Origin: Pandoraea norimbergensis
GTDB taxonomy: Bacteria; Pseudomonadota; Gammaproteobacteria; Burkholderiales; Burkholderiaceae
NCBI RefSeq assembly: GCF_001465545.3
Contig: NZ_CP013480.3
Span: 1,674,001-1,738,000, forward strand
Direction of reading: 5' to 3'
Length of the DNA stretch: 64,000 nt
A program made the translations under genes and the position numbers. Below, piece by piece: positions 40,416 through 48,588 of the stretch; positions within the stretch are counted from its first letter, which is position 1; the number at the start of each line of letters is the position of its first letter. The notes beneath the pieces are model-generated. The model saw only the letters and a program-made list of their open reading frames with translations, did no database searches and had not been told where the DNA came from.

Positions 40416-41120
40416 ATGGATTCATTGAGTGTCGGGCGTGTCGAGCAAACCTTGCAGCGGCTTTTTCTTGAGGCGGAGCAGGCCGACGGACAACTGATGG
40501 CGCAGTTCGACACCGGCTCGCCAGCGCACGCCGAGCAAACCCTCGCCGAAGCCGTCGACGAGATGATGGCTGCGGAGCGGCGCGATCTGCGCGGCGTCTA
40601 TCGGGGCTATGCAAAGAACTTTCTCAACGTCACACCGGCGTATGGCCGATTTCTCTATGAATGCGCGCGCATCTGCAAAGCGACACGCATCGTCGAGTTC
40701 GGCACGTCGATGGGCATCTCGACGATCCATCTGGCGGCGGCGCTTCGCGACATGGGCGGCGGTCATTTGATTGGAACGGAGCTTGAGCCGGAGAAAGCAG
40801 CACGGGCACGCGCGCATCTCGAGGAGGCGGGGCTTGCCGATCTGGTCGACATCCGTGTCGGCGACGCGCGCGAGACGCTCGCCGATGTGGGCGGCGAGAT
40901 CGACATGGTGTTGCTCGACGGCGCGTTCAGCCTCTATCTGCCGATACTCAAACTGCTGGAGCCGCATCTGAAGCCCGGCACGCCGATTCTTGCTGAAAAC
41001 GCTTTCGATCACGACAACGAGTATCTGGCGTACGTCCGCAACCCGGCGAACGGGTATCTCTCGCAACCGATCCCCATCGACGAGGGCCGGGGCAACGAAT
41101 TTACGGTGGTGACGCGATGA
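40416..41120 (+). CDS. Class I SAM-dependent O-methyltransferase (family 3-like)
   Basis: Soluble methyltransferase of 234 residues with the SAM-binding loop RIVEFGTSMGISTIHLAAALRDMGGGHLIGTELEPEKA, acidic loop VDIRVGDARETL, and LLDGAFSLYLPILKLLEPHL. It resembles catechol/caffeoyl-type O-methyltransferases. ATG 40416 follows AGGAAG seven bases away; a much longer upstream open frame covers the AraC gene in antisense and is not real. Its stop overlaps the start of the next gene (ATGA). Confidence 0.88.
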   Translation: MDSLSVGRVEQTLQRLFLEAEQADGQLMAQFDTGSPAHAEQTLAEAVDEMMAAERRDLRGVYRGYAKNFLNVTPAYGRFLYECARICKATRIVEFGTSMGISTIHLAAALRDMGGGHLIGTELEPEKAARARAHLEEAGLADLVDIRVGDARETLADVGGEIDMVLLDGAFSLYLPILKLLEPHLKPGTPILAENAFDHDNEYLAYVRNPANGYLSQPIPIDEGRGNEFTVVTR

Positions 41121-41857
41121 ACATGAGAGCCCCCGACGCCGTGATACCCCAACCGGGGCCTGTCAGCCGCGCCCTGATTCGCCTGTTCATGAAGCAGGCG
41201 CGCATCGTTCACGCAGAAGCACTCGCCGATGACGTTCGTCTGCTGACGATTGAGAGCGCCGCGTTCCGAGGCGTCGACTGGGTGCCCGGACAAAAGATTC
41301 AACTGACCATGGGCTCGGCATTTGTCGCGCGAACCTACACGCCGATCGAATGGGATAGCGCGGCGGGCAGAACCCGCATCGTGTCCTATGCGCACGGTAG
41401 CGGGCCGGGAAGTACGTGGGTGCGCAATGTGATGCCGGGCGACGAGTGCACTGTCTTCGGCCCGCGAGCATCGCTCGATGTCGGTCGCATATCGGGTGTC
41501 TGCGTGATGCTCGGCGACGAGACGTCGATTGCCTTGATGTATGCGTTTCGCCAGCGCCTTGCCGACAACGCCGTCAGGTGTCTGCTTGAAGTCGGCGATT
41601 TGGTGGATACGCATGAAGTGCTGGGGCGGCTGGGCCTCGACGGCGTCGAATTGTTCGGTCGTTCGGCGGGCGATGCGCACCTTGATGACATGGCGAGTCG
41701 CTTGTCGGCACCTGCGATGGCCGGTGCGACGTTTGTCCTGACGGGTAAGGCTTCTTCTATTCAGCGCTGGCGCCGGGAACTGAGCGCACTCGGCGTGCCT
41801 GCCGCAAGAATCATGGCCAAAGCGTATTGGGCGCCCGGCAAGACGGGGATGGACTGA
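41117..41857 (+). CDS. Siderophore-interacting-protein-like FAD/NAD(P)H reductase
   Basis: Flavin reductase-like protein of 246 residues. An FAD-binding barrel has WVPGQKIQLTMG and the flavin motif ARTYTPIEWD, and a C-terminal SIP domain includes FVLTGKASSIQRWRRELSALGVPAARIMAKAYWAPGKTG. Family members reduce ferric siderophores (ViuB/SIP). The start overlaps the methyltransferase stop by four bases, so the two act together. The pairing of a methyltransferase with a flavin reductase is unusual for iron release, so another redox role is possible. Confidence 0.82.
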   Translation: MNMRAPDAVIPQPGPVSRALIRLFMKQARIVHAEALADDVRLLTIESAAFRGVDWVPGQKIQLTMGSAFVARTYTPIEWDSAAGRTRIVSYAHGSGPGSTWVRNVMPGDECTVFGPRASLDVGRISGVCVMLGDETSIALMYAFRQRLADNAVRCLLEVGDLVDTHEVLGRLGLDGVELFGRSAGDAHLDDMASRLSAPAMAGATFVLTGKASSIQRWRRELSALGVPAARIMAKAYWAPGKTGMD

Positions 41858-42055
41858 GTCGGTGTTTCTCCTGTTCGGCGACGTGGGGTGGTGATGGGGA
41901 CGCCGGTGTTCCCCGTCGTTGCTGGCTGAGTGCTTGATGTCGCGTGCGAGGGCATATCGTTTTCGTCGTGATAGGATCGCTCTATCCACGTGAACGTAGT
42001 CGTGGCATTTATCCGATCCGGGCTCGCCATCAGGCGAACACATCAGGAGGCCAGT

Positions 42056-42634
42056 ATGTCTGCCGAGCAGAAGACGTCGCATCGCGGGTTCACCATCATC
42101 ACCGTTCTCGAGCGGCTCTCCAAAGGCCGCGCGCGACTCTCCGCCAAAGTGCTGGCGAATGACGAAGGTCACAAGCAGCGGCTCGGCGGCAAGAAACTGC
42201 TGCAAGCGAAGCGCTGGTTCGATCACTTCGCCGACGATCTGGCCGAGCCGGTGATCGCTGGCCTCAAGCACACGATCGATCTCGAATTGGCTGCCGCCGC
42301 GCGTACGGCTGCCGCGAAAGCAAAGGTGTCGGCCGACACCGCCAAGCCTGCAAAAGCGGTTAAGCCCGCTAAGCCCGCTAAGCCCGCTAAGCCCGCTAAG
42401 GTTGCAAAGGCTGCCAAACCCGCGAAAGCTGTTAAACCCGCAAAGGCAGCAACGCCGCCCAAGGCGGATAAACCCGCCAAGCCGGTGAAAGCGGCGAAAG
42501 CCACCAAGCCAGCCAAGCCGGCGGCGACGCAATCCGCCAAGCTGCGCAAAGTCGTCAAGCCGGCCAAACCGGCGCCGGTCGGTACGCCTGCTGCAAAGCC
42601 CTTGAAAACGGTCCCGGCTAGCGGCACAGCCTGA
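42056..42634 (+). CDS. Lysine/alanine/proline-rich histone H1-like protein
   Basis: A 192-residue protein in two parts. Residues 1-80 form a probably folded domain (HRGFTIITVLERLSKGRARLSAKVLAND and ADDLAEPVIAGLKHTIDLELAAAAR) that I do not recognise. Residues 95-192 are a tail of repeated KPAK/KAAK units like bacterial H1 homologues (AlgP, BpH1 type) that bind DNA non-specifically. AGGAGG sits seven bases before ATG 42056. The tail is encoded by short DNA repeats, so its length may vary between strains. A terminator follows at 42717. Confidence 0.75.
   Translation: MSAEQKTSHRGFTIITVLERLSKGRARLSAKVLANDEGHKQRLGGKKLLQAKRWFDHFADDLAEPVIAGLKHTIDLELAAAARTAAAKAKVSADTAKPAKAVKPAKPAKPAKPAKVAKAAKPAKAVKPAKAATPPKADKPAKPVKAAKATKPAKPAATQSAKLRKVVKPAKPAPVGTPAAKPLKTVPASGTA
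42362..42397 (+). repeat. 9-bp tandem repeat in the H1-like gene
   Basis: Unit AAGCCCGCT occurs four times in succession (42362, 42371, 42380, 42389) and encodes KPA units. Gain or loss of units keeps the reading frame. Confidence 0.95.
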
Positions 42635-42716
42635 GTCGCTGACTGACTGTGAAAGCGTTCGGCAACTAGCAACGCGAAAGACACATCGCTCGCAACGCTG
42701 TCTGAATCTGCTGCAA

Positions 42717-42760
42717 GAAAAACGGCGCGCGCCTCTTCGGCGACGCGCCGTTTTCTTTTT
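42717..42760 (+). terminator. Rho-independent terminator of the H1-like gene
   Basis: AAAACGGCGCG and CGCGCCGTTTTC form a long GC-rich stem, followed by TTTTT. The loop centre includes CTCTTCGG. Confidence 0.85.
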
Positions 42761-43134
42761 GGGTGGTGCCGATATTCGTTGAATCGTGCAGAGATTTTCA
42801 ACGCATCACGCCACTTCATTCCTCCTCCCGAATAGCGGATATCACGCTCACCGAAGCAATGCGAACGTGCGTGCATATGTTGCCAATTACGAGTGTTGCA
42901 ATCGCACCACTGCTGTGCGAAACGGCCATTTCTCGTGTCAGAATGCACCCGCTTGCGAATGACCGGCGGTGCTTTTCCCTCATAAGGAAAGCACCGCTGA
43001 TCATTTGGTGAGTACTCCATTGCATATGCGGTTGCAGCAATCCGTGTCACGGGGCACGTGGCAGCCGGCATCGTCTGGAGAGATCCGCTCAGCGGACAAG
43101 AATTCAAAAAAAATCATTACCAAAGAGGATAAGA
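42761..43134. other. Porin upstream region with a large imperfect hairpin
   Basis: No gene is visible. Notable is an inverted repeat with left arm GCGGTGCTTTTCC (42966-42978) and right arm GGAAAGCACCGC (42986-42997), one base bulged, around a 7-base loop. The stem lies about 140 bases before the porin start and could be a leader structure or attenuator. AAAGAGGA just before the ATG is the ribosome-binding site. Confidence 0.45.
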
Positions 43135-44310
43135 ATGAAGCGCATCCAACGTACCGCACTGGCCCTCGCCAGCTTCGCAGTGGCCGCACCGGCCATGGCT
43201 CAAAGCAATGTGACGCTCTACGGCGTGATCGACGCTGGCATTGGCTATGTGAACAACGTTGCCTCCGGCCTGAACGCCAAGGGCGCCCACAACATCCAGG
43301 CCGTGAGCGGTATCGGCCAAGGCAACCGTTGGGGCCTGAAGGGCTCGGAAGATCTGGGCAGCGGCCTGAAGGCCGTGTTCGTGTTGGAAAACGGCTTCGC
43401 GCTCACCAACGGCACGATGTCGCAGAACGGCCGCATGTTCGGTCGTCAGGCCTACGTCGGTCTGCAAAGCACGCAAGCCGGTACGGTCACGATCGGTCGC
43501 CAGTACGACTCCGTGGTCGACTTCGTGAGCCCGCTCACGTCGGCCAAGCAGTGGGCCACGCAATACGGTGCGCACGTCGGTGATATCGACAACCTGTACA
43601 ACTCGTTCCGCGTGAACAATTCGATCAAGTACACGAGCGTGAACTACAACGGGTTCTCGTTCGGCGCACTCTACGGGTTCAGCAATCAACCGAACACCGG
43701 CAACGGCACGGGCTTCTCGAACAACAACGCATGGAGCGTGGGCGCTTCGTACGCCAACGGCCCGTTGATGGCTGCCGCCGGCTACATGCACCTGGCTGGC
43801 CCGGGCACGGCTAACGGCAACGGTGCCGTGACCAACGACTACTCGAGCGCCACCGACATCTTCTACACGAGCGCCGTCGACAAGCACGATATCGCCGCTG
43901 CTGGCGTGTCGTACCAGATTCAGGCCGCGACGATCGGTTTCGTGTACAGCTACGCGAAGATCAACTACGTCAACCAGTCGTCGATTCGCGTGAACACGTT
44001 CGAACTGAACGGCAAGTACCAGATCACGCCGAACCTGTTGGGCGGTCTGGCATTCGTCTACAGCGATGGCAGCGTGAGCGGTGCGACGGCACTGTCGGGT
44101 ATCAGCAAGGGCACGAAGCCGCGCTGGTTCCAAGTCAACGCTGGCGGCGTGTACGCGTTCAGCAAGCGCACGGAATCGTACCTGACGGGCGTCTACCAAC
44201 GCGCAACGGGTGATGCAGTGGTGGCAGCGATCGACAACGTGGGCGGCCCGACGGGCACCGGCGCACAGTCGCAAATCGCCGTGATCGCTGGCCTGCGCCA
44301 CAAGTTCTAA
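43135..44310 (+). CDS. Gram-negative trimeric porin (OmpC/Burkholderia type)
   Basis: Outer-membrane general porin of 391 residues. The signal peptide MKRIQRTALALASFAVAAPAMAQ ends with AMA-Q, and the mature N-terminus SNVTLYGVIDAGIGYVNN is typical of beta-proteobacterial porins. Conserved interior strands include RWGLKGSEDLGSGLKAVFVLENGF and FGRQAYVGLQSTQAGTVTIGRQYD. The protein ends in phenylalanine (LRHKF), the beta-signal for BAM insertion. It stands alone with its own leader and terminator-like hairpin, and may be a main porin. Confidence 0.95.
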   Translation: MKRIQRTALALASFAVAAPAMAQSNVTLYGVIDAGIGYVNNVASGLNAKGAHNIQAVSGIGQGNRWGLKGSEDLGSGLKAVFVLENGFALTNGTMSQNGRMFGRQAYVGLQSTQAGTVTIGRQYDSVVDFVSPLTSAKQWATQYGAHVGDIDNLYNSFRVNNSIKYTSVNYNGFSFGALYGFSNQPNTGNGTGFSNNNAWSVGASYANGPLMAAAGYMHLAGPGTANGNGAVTNDYSSATDIFYTSAVDKHDIAAAGVSYQIQAATIGFVYSYAKINYVNQSSIRVNTFELNGKYQITPNLLGGLAFVYSDGSVSGATALSGISKGTKPRWFQVNAGGVYAFSKRTESYLTGVYQRATGDAVVAAIDNVGGPTGTGAQSQIAVIAGLRHKF

Positions 44311-44320
44311 GCAGGCAGGG

Positions 44321-44355
44321 GCCGAGGGCCGAGGGTCGAGTGCCGAGGGTCGGCA
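44321..44355 (+). repeat. 7-bp tandem repeat after the porin gene
   Basis: Five heptamers follow each other: GCCGAGG, GCCGAGG, GTCGAGT, GCCGAGG, GTCGGCA. They begin 10 bases after the porin stop codon. Confidence 0.85.
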
Positions 44356-44445
44356 ACGGCTCCGGCCGTCTACGGGAAAGCGGGTTGTGGGGAAATCGTG
44401 CGGTGTCGTGCTGATTTTCCGCGTCTTTCCTGCTTTTCCCGGCCC

Positions 44446-44479
44446 AAACGGGCTCCGCTGCGGTTAGTGGAGCCCGTTT
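44446..44479 (+). terminator. Hairpin, probable porin terminator
   Basis: AAACGGGCTCC (44446-44456) pairs with GGAGCCCGTTT (44469-44479) around a 12-base loop. Only a short T-run follows. Confidence 0.6.
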
Positions 44480-44502
44480 GCATCATAGGGTCCGCAAATC
44501 GT

Positions 44503-44531
44503 GTGCAATACACGCGCTTTGTGTGTATAAT
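44503..44531 (+). promoter_or_regulatory. Promoter of the rpsU transcript
   Basis: A perfect -10 hexamer TATAAT is at 44526-44531. The best -35 at 17-base spacing is GTGCAA (44503-44508), which is weak. Initiation near 44538 would leave a leader of about 336 bases before rpsU. Confidence 0.6.
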
Positions 44532-44537
44532 CCCGAC

Positions 44538-44873
44538 CTTGTCCAAAACTTGGGCATCGCGGGGGAATTGTGCTCAGTGACGAACGAAGAGCGCGGTTTC
44601 GCCATCAGTCAACCCATTCAGCCAGTCTGGAAGGCGGGATGTACGCTTCGGGGCCAGCGCAAATGCGCAGGTAGCGAGGGCGAACATTAAAAGCCAATCG
44701 GGAGATCGCCGAGGAGGTGAGTCGCGGTCCCGCCAGATGTGGTGTAGTGCAGTCCGTGGCAAGTCCGTTCGTCGCGCCTGGCAGGAGGAATCTCCGGCAG
44801 GGCGGTGAAGGGTATCTTTGCGCGGTAGTTAATATTCCGGCTCTCTGAGCCGATTCACTATACGAGTTATTGC
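44538..44873 (+). other. Long structured leader of rpsU or a separate small RNA
   Basis: About 336 bases without a convincing gene follow a TATAAT promoter. The stretch contains hairpins such as GCGCA-AA-TGCGC (about 44656-44667) and CGGCTC-TCT-GAGCCG (44838-44852), the latter 21 bases before the rpsU start. A short frame at 44478-44690 exists but has no ribosome-binding site. It may be a regulatory leader or processed RNA. I could not match it to a known RNA family by eye. Confidence 0.4.
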
Positions 44874-45086
44874 ATGACCAAGATCGTTATCAAAGACGGT
44901 GAACCCGTTGAAGTCGCACTGCGTCGTTTCCGCCGCGCCATCGATGGCACGGGCCTGATCAAGGAAGTCAAGGCACGTGCGGCTTACGAAAAGCCGACGG
45001 CTGAGCGCAAGCGCAAGAAGGCTGCTGCCGTGGCCCGTCTGCGTAAGCGCCTGCGCAGCCAGACGCTGAAGAAGAAGATGTACTAA
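44874..45086 (+). CDS. rpsU: 30S ribosomal protein S21
   Basis: Ribosomal protein of 70 residues, the normal length. The N-terminus is [24 protein letters not shown], and the highly basic C-terminal helices [28 protein letters not shown] are characteristic. S21 sits near the 3' end of 16S rRNA and aids initiation. The gene is monocistronic here, with a long leader and a strong terminator, unlike the rpsU-dnaG-rpoD operon of E. coli. Confidence 0.98.
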   Translation: MTKIVIKDGEPVEVALRRFRRAIDGTGLIKEVKARAAYEKPTAERKRKKAAAVARLRKRLRSQTLKKKMY

Positions 45087-45129
45087 GCATGCCTTGCGCC
45101 GTTACGGCGCATTGGTTTGCGAAGTCGAG

Positions 45130-45155
45130 AAAACCCGCCGCGAGGCGGGTTTTTT
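45130..45155 (+). terminator. Rho-independent terminator of rpsU
   Basis: AAAACCCGCC (45130-45139), loop GCGA, GGCGGGTTTT (45144-45153), then more T residues. Confidence 0.93.
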
Positions 45156-45261
45156 CTTGGGCGGGTCTCATGTGGTGCTTTGCTACACTCTGGGCCACAG
45201 CGCTCTGCAATACCCCGCCCTGCAATACCCATCAAGCGCGATATTTCCCCACGATTCCGAT

Positions 45262-45735
45262 ATGAAAACGTTGACTCACGAAGCGCTCGACGCGCTGACC
45301 CAGCAAGCCGAACAGTCGCCGCGTCTGCGCATGAACCAGAATCTGCACGACGCGCTTGAAGACCCGATTCAGCGTCTGGCGATCGCCATGGAACCGGCGA
45401 CCTACATTCGCCCGCATCAACATCAGCAGACGTGGGAGTTGCTCACGTCGCTGCGGGGCCGTTTTGTCGTGCTGACGTTCGACAACGAAGGTGTTGTCAC
45501 CGACCGGAAAGTGTTGGGCGAAGACACGGCGGTGACCGAAACGGCGGCCGGCACGCATCACGCTGTGCTTTCGCTCGATGCTGGTGGCGTGATCTTCGAA
45601 GTGAAGCATGGCCCGTATCGCCCGTTTGTCGAAGCCGATTACGCGAGCTGGTCGGCACCGGCGGACACGCCGGAAGCCACCGCCTTCATGGCGTGGGTGA
45701 AGACGGCGCAGATCGGGGATCGCTGGGCGGCCTGA
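45262..45735 (+). CDS. WbuC-family cupin metalloprotein
   Basis: Small cupin protein of 157 residues. The cupin metal motif is RPHQHQQTWELLTSLRGRFVVLTFD, with the second motif around GTHHAVLSLDAGGVIFEVKHGPY. WbuC proteins are found in polysaccharide loci but their reaction is not settled. ATG 45262 begins MKTLTHEALDALTQQAEQSP, the family N-terminus. No polysaccharide operon is adjacent, except a glycosyltransferase-like gene that converges on it. Confidence 0.83.
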   Translation: MKTLTHEALDALTQQAEQSPRLRMNQNLHDALEDPIQRLAIAMEPATYIRPHQHQQTWELLTSLRGRFVVLTFDNEGVVTDRKVLGEDTAVTETAAGTHHAVLSLDAGGVIFEVKHGPYRPFVEADYASWSAPADTPEATAFMAWVKTAQIGDRWAA

Positions 45736-45822
45736 GTGACAGGTGGCTAGCCGCTGGAGGCTTGTTTTTCCAAGCGGCTTGCCTGGCCAGAGGTGAGGGC
45801 AAACCTGTGCAGGTTTGCCCGG

Positions 45823-46926
45823 TCAGCGCGTCCAGCCCTGAAATTCGGCGGAGAGCGAGTGTAATGCTTGTGCTGCCGCCTCTACCGCATCGCGCCAGTC
45901 GTTTGCGGCCTTCCCTGCCTTCCCCGCGTTTGCCGCGTTTGCCGCTGGTGCGCCGAACAGCCGCATCTGTGCGTACCCGATGACGGCCGACTGCGCCGAT
46001 GCGTCCACGTGCCAGACAGGCACGCCCAGCCCCCCGGCGAGGTGGGTGCGGGCAATATCCAAAGAAATCACGAGGTCCAGATTGTCGATGAGGGCAGCCT
46101 CGTCGGCGAGGTCGTCGCAATCGGCGCGCCAGTCGATCCAGTCGACACGCGAGGGTGGTGTCGCGTCGGTGACCGCGTGAGCGTGCGTGCCGAGCGGCAC
46201 CCACGAAACGCCGGGTACTGCGAGCAGCGGGATCAGCGGTGTCAACGCGGTCAGCCGCGCGAGTCCGGCGAGTTCCGTTGATTGGTCGGCGGCGTTCGCG
46301 CTAGCGGGCGACCGGCCAAAAGCGGCCGCATCGTCCGGCGTCGTGCCCATACCGGCACGTTGAGTGCCAGCCGTGACGCCGGGCCATGCAATCCCTACGC
46401 AAAGCCCGTGTTGTGCTGACGCGGCCAACCGGTCGCGCCAATGACGTGCGGACGTGGCGGCGACGCGCAGATGGGGCATGCCGGCATGCGCGGCGGCGGC
46501 GTGTGGACCGAGGGTCCGGGCCAGCGCGCCCAGCGCACAGCGAAGATCCCAGTCGGAGACGTCGCGCGGCATGCGCGAGAGTACGACCACGCGATCTCCC
46601 AGCGACCATTCCACGAGTCGCCGCACGTTGGCGGGGCCAACAAATCCCACTTTGCCGAATCGTGCCGCGGCGGTCTCCAGATGACGCAGTTGCCCCACGA
46701 TGTCACCCTCGTGCCCGGTGCCGATCACGATCAGGTGCTGATGCAACGTGTCGCCACCCCCAGCCCACGTCGGCAAGGGGCAATCGGGATGCGGGCTCAA
46801 TGCTGCGCCGACTTGGGCCCAGGCATGGGCGATGGCATCGGTGGTGTCAGGGAGCGAGGCGTTACCAAAAGCGTCGCCCGAGGCAGGCGAGCAGGGGGTG
46901 GGCGTGCGAGAAGAAGGCTTCGTCAT
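45823..46926 (-). CDS. Glycosyltransferase family 9-like protein, divergent
   Basis: From ATG 46926 the protein has 367 residues; the frame is open to 47112, so the start is uncertain. The C-terminal half resembles the glycosyltransferase domain of TPR-type O-GlcNAc/heptosyltransferase-like proteins: HWRDRLAASAQHGLCVGIAWPG, then ALIDNLDLVISLDIARTHLAGGLGVPVWHV. The usual asparagine/arginine-rich segment after the first motif is replaced by Gly/Ala-rich sequence, and no TPR repeats are visible. It may be a degenerate or unusual enzyme. The final residues are alanine-rich (AANAANAGKAGKAAND). Confidence 0.55.
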   Translation of the reverse strand: MTKPSSRTPTPCSPASGDAFGNASLPDTTDAIAHAWAQVGAALSPHPDCPLPTWAGGGDTLHQHLIVIGTGHEGDIVGQLRHLETAAARFGKVGFVGPANVRRLVEWSLGDRVVVLSRMPRDVSDWDLRCALGALARTLGPHAAAAHAGMPHLRVAATSARHWRDRLAASAQHGLCVGIAWPGVTAGTQRAGMGTTPDDAAAFGRSPASANAADQSTELAGLARLTALTPLIPLLAVPGVSWVPLGTHAHAVTDATPPSRVDWIDWRADCDDLADEAALIDNLDLVISLDIARTHLAGGLGVPVWHVDASAQSAVIGYAQMRLFGAPAANAANAGKAGKAANDWRDAVEAAAQALHSLSAEFQGWTR

Positions 46927-47198
46927 GCGAATCCCGGCGTCGAGAATGGGCAATCCGGCGAAGAGACCGCACCGGGCGTCCGACAGGGGCCGAGGGGCGG
47001 CAACGTGCGCCTGCGCAGGTCTGGCAGGCTCGTGAGAAATGATAGGGGAGGGGGCAGGCGGTCGCGGTGTGTGGCTTTTGCCATCGGGCCGGTTTCGTTT
47101 GCCGGCGGGCAAAATATTTGTCGCCGGACGACGTCGCGGAAGACGTCATCCGGCGCCCAGTGCCAGTCGCCAACGCAGCGGTTGGCGGGCGCGTGAAA

Positions 47199-48074
47199 TT
47201 ACTGCGAGGCGGTCTTCTTCTTTTTCACGACCTTCTTCGGTGCGGGTGCATCGTCGTCCTGAACGCCCAGTTGACCGCCCGTGCCCAGGCCACCGGCAAC
47301 GTTCTGTTGCTTGTAATTCTTCACGGCGCGCACGACGTTGTTGTACGAGTCGGTGAACGCAGCGACGATGACCTTGCCTTCCGCCGTGTTCGAATAGCCG
47401 CCCAGCGAGCCGCCGGCCGAGCTGCCGATGATGCGGCCCAGTGCGCCGAAGTCCATGCTGCTGGCGCTGCCTTCTGCGGCGGCGATCTGCACGCTGGAGC
47501 GATTGTCGATGACGGTCAGCAGCGTGCTGGCTTCCTTCGAGTTCATGCTGCCGGCGAGCGCACCGATGGCCGCGCCGATGCCGCCCGGCAGCAGGCCGGC
47601 GACGCTGGCGCCAGCACCGCCGGCGTTGTTGTTGGTGAACGTGATCGACGGGCTGATCGCGTAGTCGGCGGCCACCATCTTGCCCTTGCCGAAGTTCGAT
47701 TTGTTACGCAGTTCGCCCGAATCCTGAAGGGCACGCTCGCCCATGATGGTATTCATGCCACGGCCGCGATCGACCACGACGAAGCAGTTCGACTGTTGTA
47801 CCAGGAGCTTGAGCACGGGCACTGTGGAGCCCAGTTTGTATTGACCGGTCAGCACGCCGTACCACGGGGCGGTGGTGTCTTCGATGACGGCGATCGTGCC
47901 GAGCGGGCGGTCGCATTTTTCGAGCTGCTGATTGGCATTTTCCGAGTTCGCACCGCCAGCTGAGCCAGTGGCAGCCGTCTTTGCGCTGCTGCTGCCCATG
48001 TTCATGGTGGAGCAACCCGCCGTGATGCCTGCTGCGAGAAGCAGGGCGGTGACTTTTACGAGTTGGTGTGCCAT
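47199..48074 (-). CDS. CsgG/HfaB-family outer-membrane lipoprotein
   Basis: A 291-residue lipoprotein with signal MAHQLVKVTALLLAAGITAGC; the lipobox is AGITAGC with the acylated Cys at about 21. The body follows the CsgG pattern: LGTIAVIEDTTAPWYG, LKLLVQQSNCFVVVDRGRGMNTIMGERALQDSGEL, MVAADYAISPSITF, and a glycine-rich central segment (AGLLPGGIGAAIGAL) likely forming a barrel hairpin. CsgG forms the curli secretion pore. No curli genes are adjacent, so a role in export of another factor or stress response is equally possible. The C-terminus is a basic KKVVKKKKT tail. Confidence 0.8.
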   Translation of the reverse strand: MAHQLVKVTALLLAAGITAGCSTMNMGSSSAKTAATGSAGGANSENANQQLEKCDRPLGTIAVIEDTTAPWYGVLTGQYKLGSTVPVLKLLVQQSNCFVVVDRGRGMNTIMGERALQDSGELRNKSNFGKGKMVAADYAISPSITFTNNNAGGAGASVAGLLPGGIGAAIGALAGSMNSKEASTLLTVIDNRSSVQIAAAEGSASSMDFGALGRIIGSSAGGSLGGYSNTAEGKVIVAAFTDSYNNVVRAVKNYKQQNVAGGLGTGGQLGVQDDDAPAPKKVVKKKKTASQ

Positions 48075-48588
48075 TTTCCTAGTTCTTTAGAATGTTGTTC
48101 TGGAAGATGGGCAGCGTTGCCGGTGTCGATAAAGCGTCGAGCCGGCCGAGTCGGTGTCGCTGCCGCATGCCAGGAGTCCTGAAGCGGAGAGATCGGCATT
48201 GATAGGCGATCTACGGTAGGACTCCTACGCTGAAATGCTCCGTAAGAACATCCCGCGCCGCATGCTAGCACGTCGGAAATGGGTGGCAATCCTATCAAAA
48301 ATCACGGGGATTACGAATGGATTAGGGCACTGATTCCCGGTGTATTAGGAAAAGATTAAGGGTTATCCATACGTATATTAACTATCTTCCGGCAACGCCA
48401 ATGGCGGCGGGAGTTTGCGAGCCGTCTATGTGACGTTATTATTACGGCGATACGCATAGGGATGATGTTATTCGGCAAGTGCGATCAGACGGCCATTAAG
48501 GTTGCGATGAAGTCAAAGGCGTGCGAATCAAAGCGCACCCAAGTCCTCCGGGGGTTATTGGTAAAACTGTAATCAGGAGAGCGACGCA
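48075..48588. other. AT-richer intergenic region
   Basis: No gene was found in about 510 bases. The stretch 48290-48470 is clearly richer in A and T than its surroundings (for example ATACGTATATTAACTATC). It probably holds the promoter of the small exported protein and may mark foreign DNA. Open frames here run antisense to, and into, the exported-protein gene and lack ribosome-binding sites. Confidence 0.4.

Noticed and set aside
42362..42397. CRISPR-like repeat
   Set aside because: The repeats are contiguous 9-mers inside a coding tail with no spacers.
42223..43107. Minus-strand 294-residue frame over the H1-like gene and porin leader
   Set aside because: Its low-complexity part is the antisense of the KPAK repeat; the rest crosses terminator and hairpin sequences.
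44478..44690. A 70-residue plus-strand frame between the porin and rpsU
   Set aside because: It spans the TATAAT promoter, lacks a ribosome-binding site and has no recognisable content.
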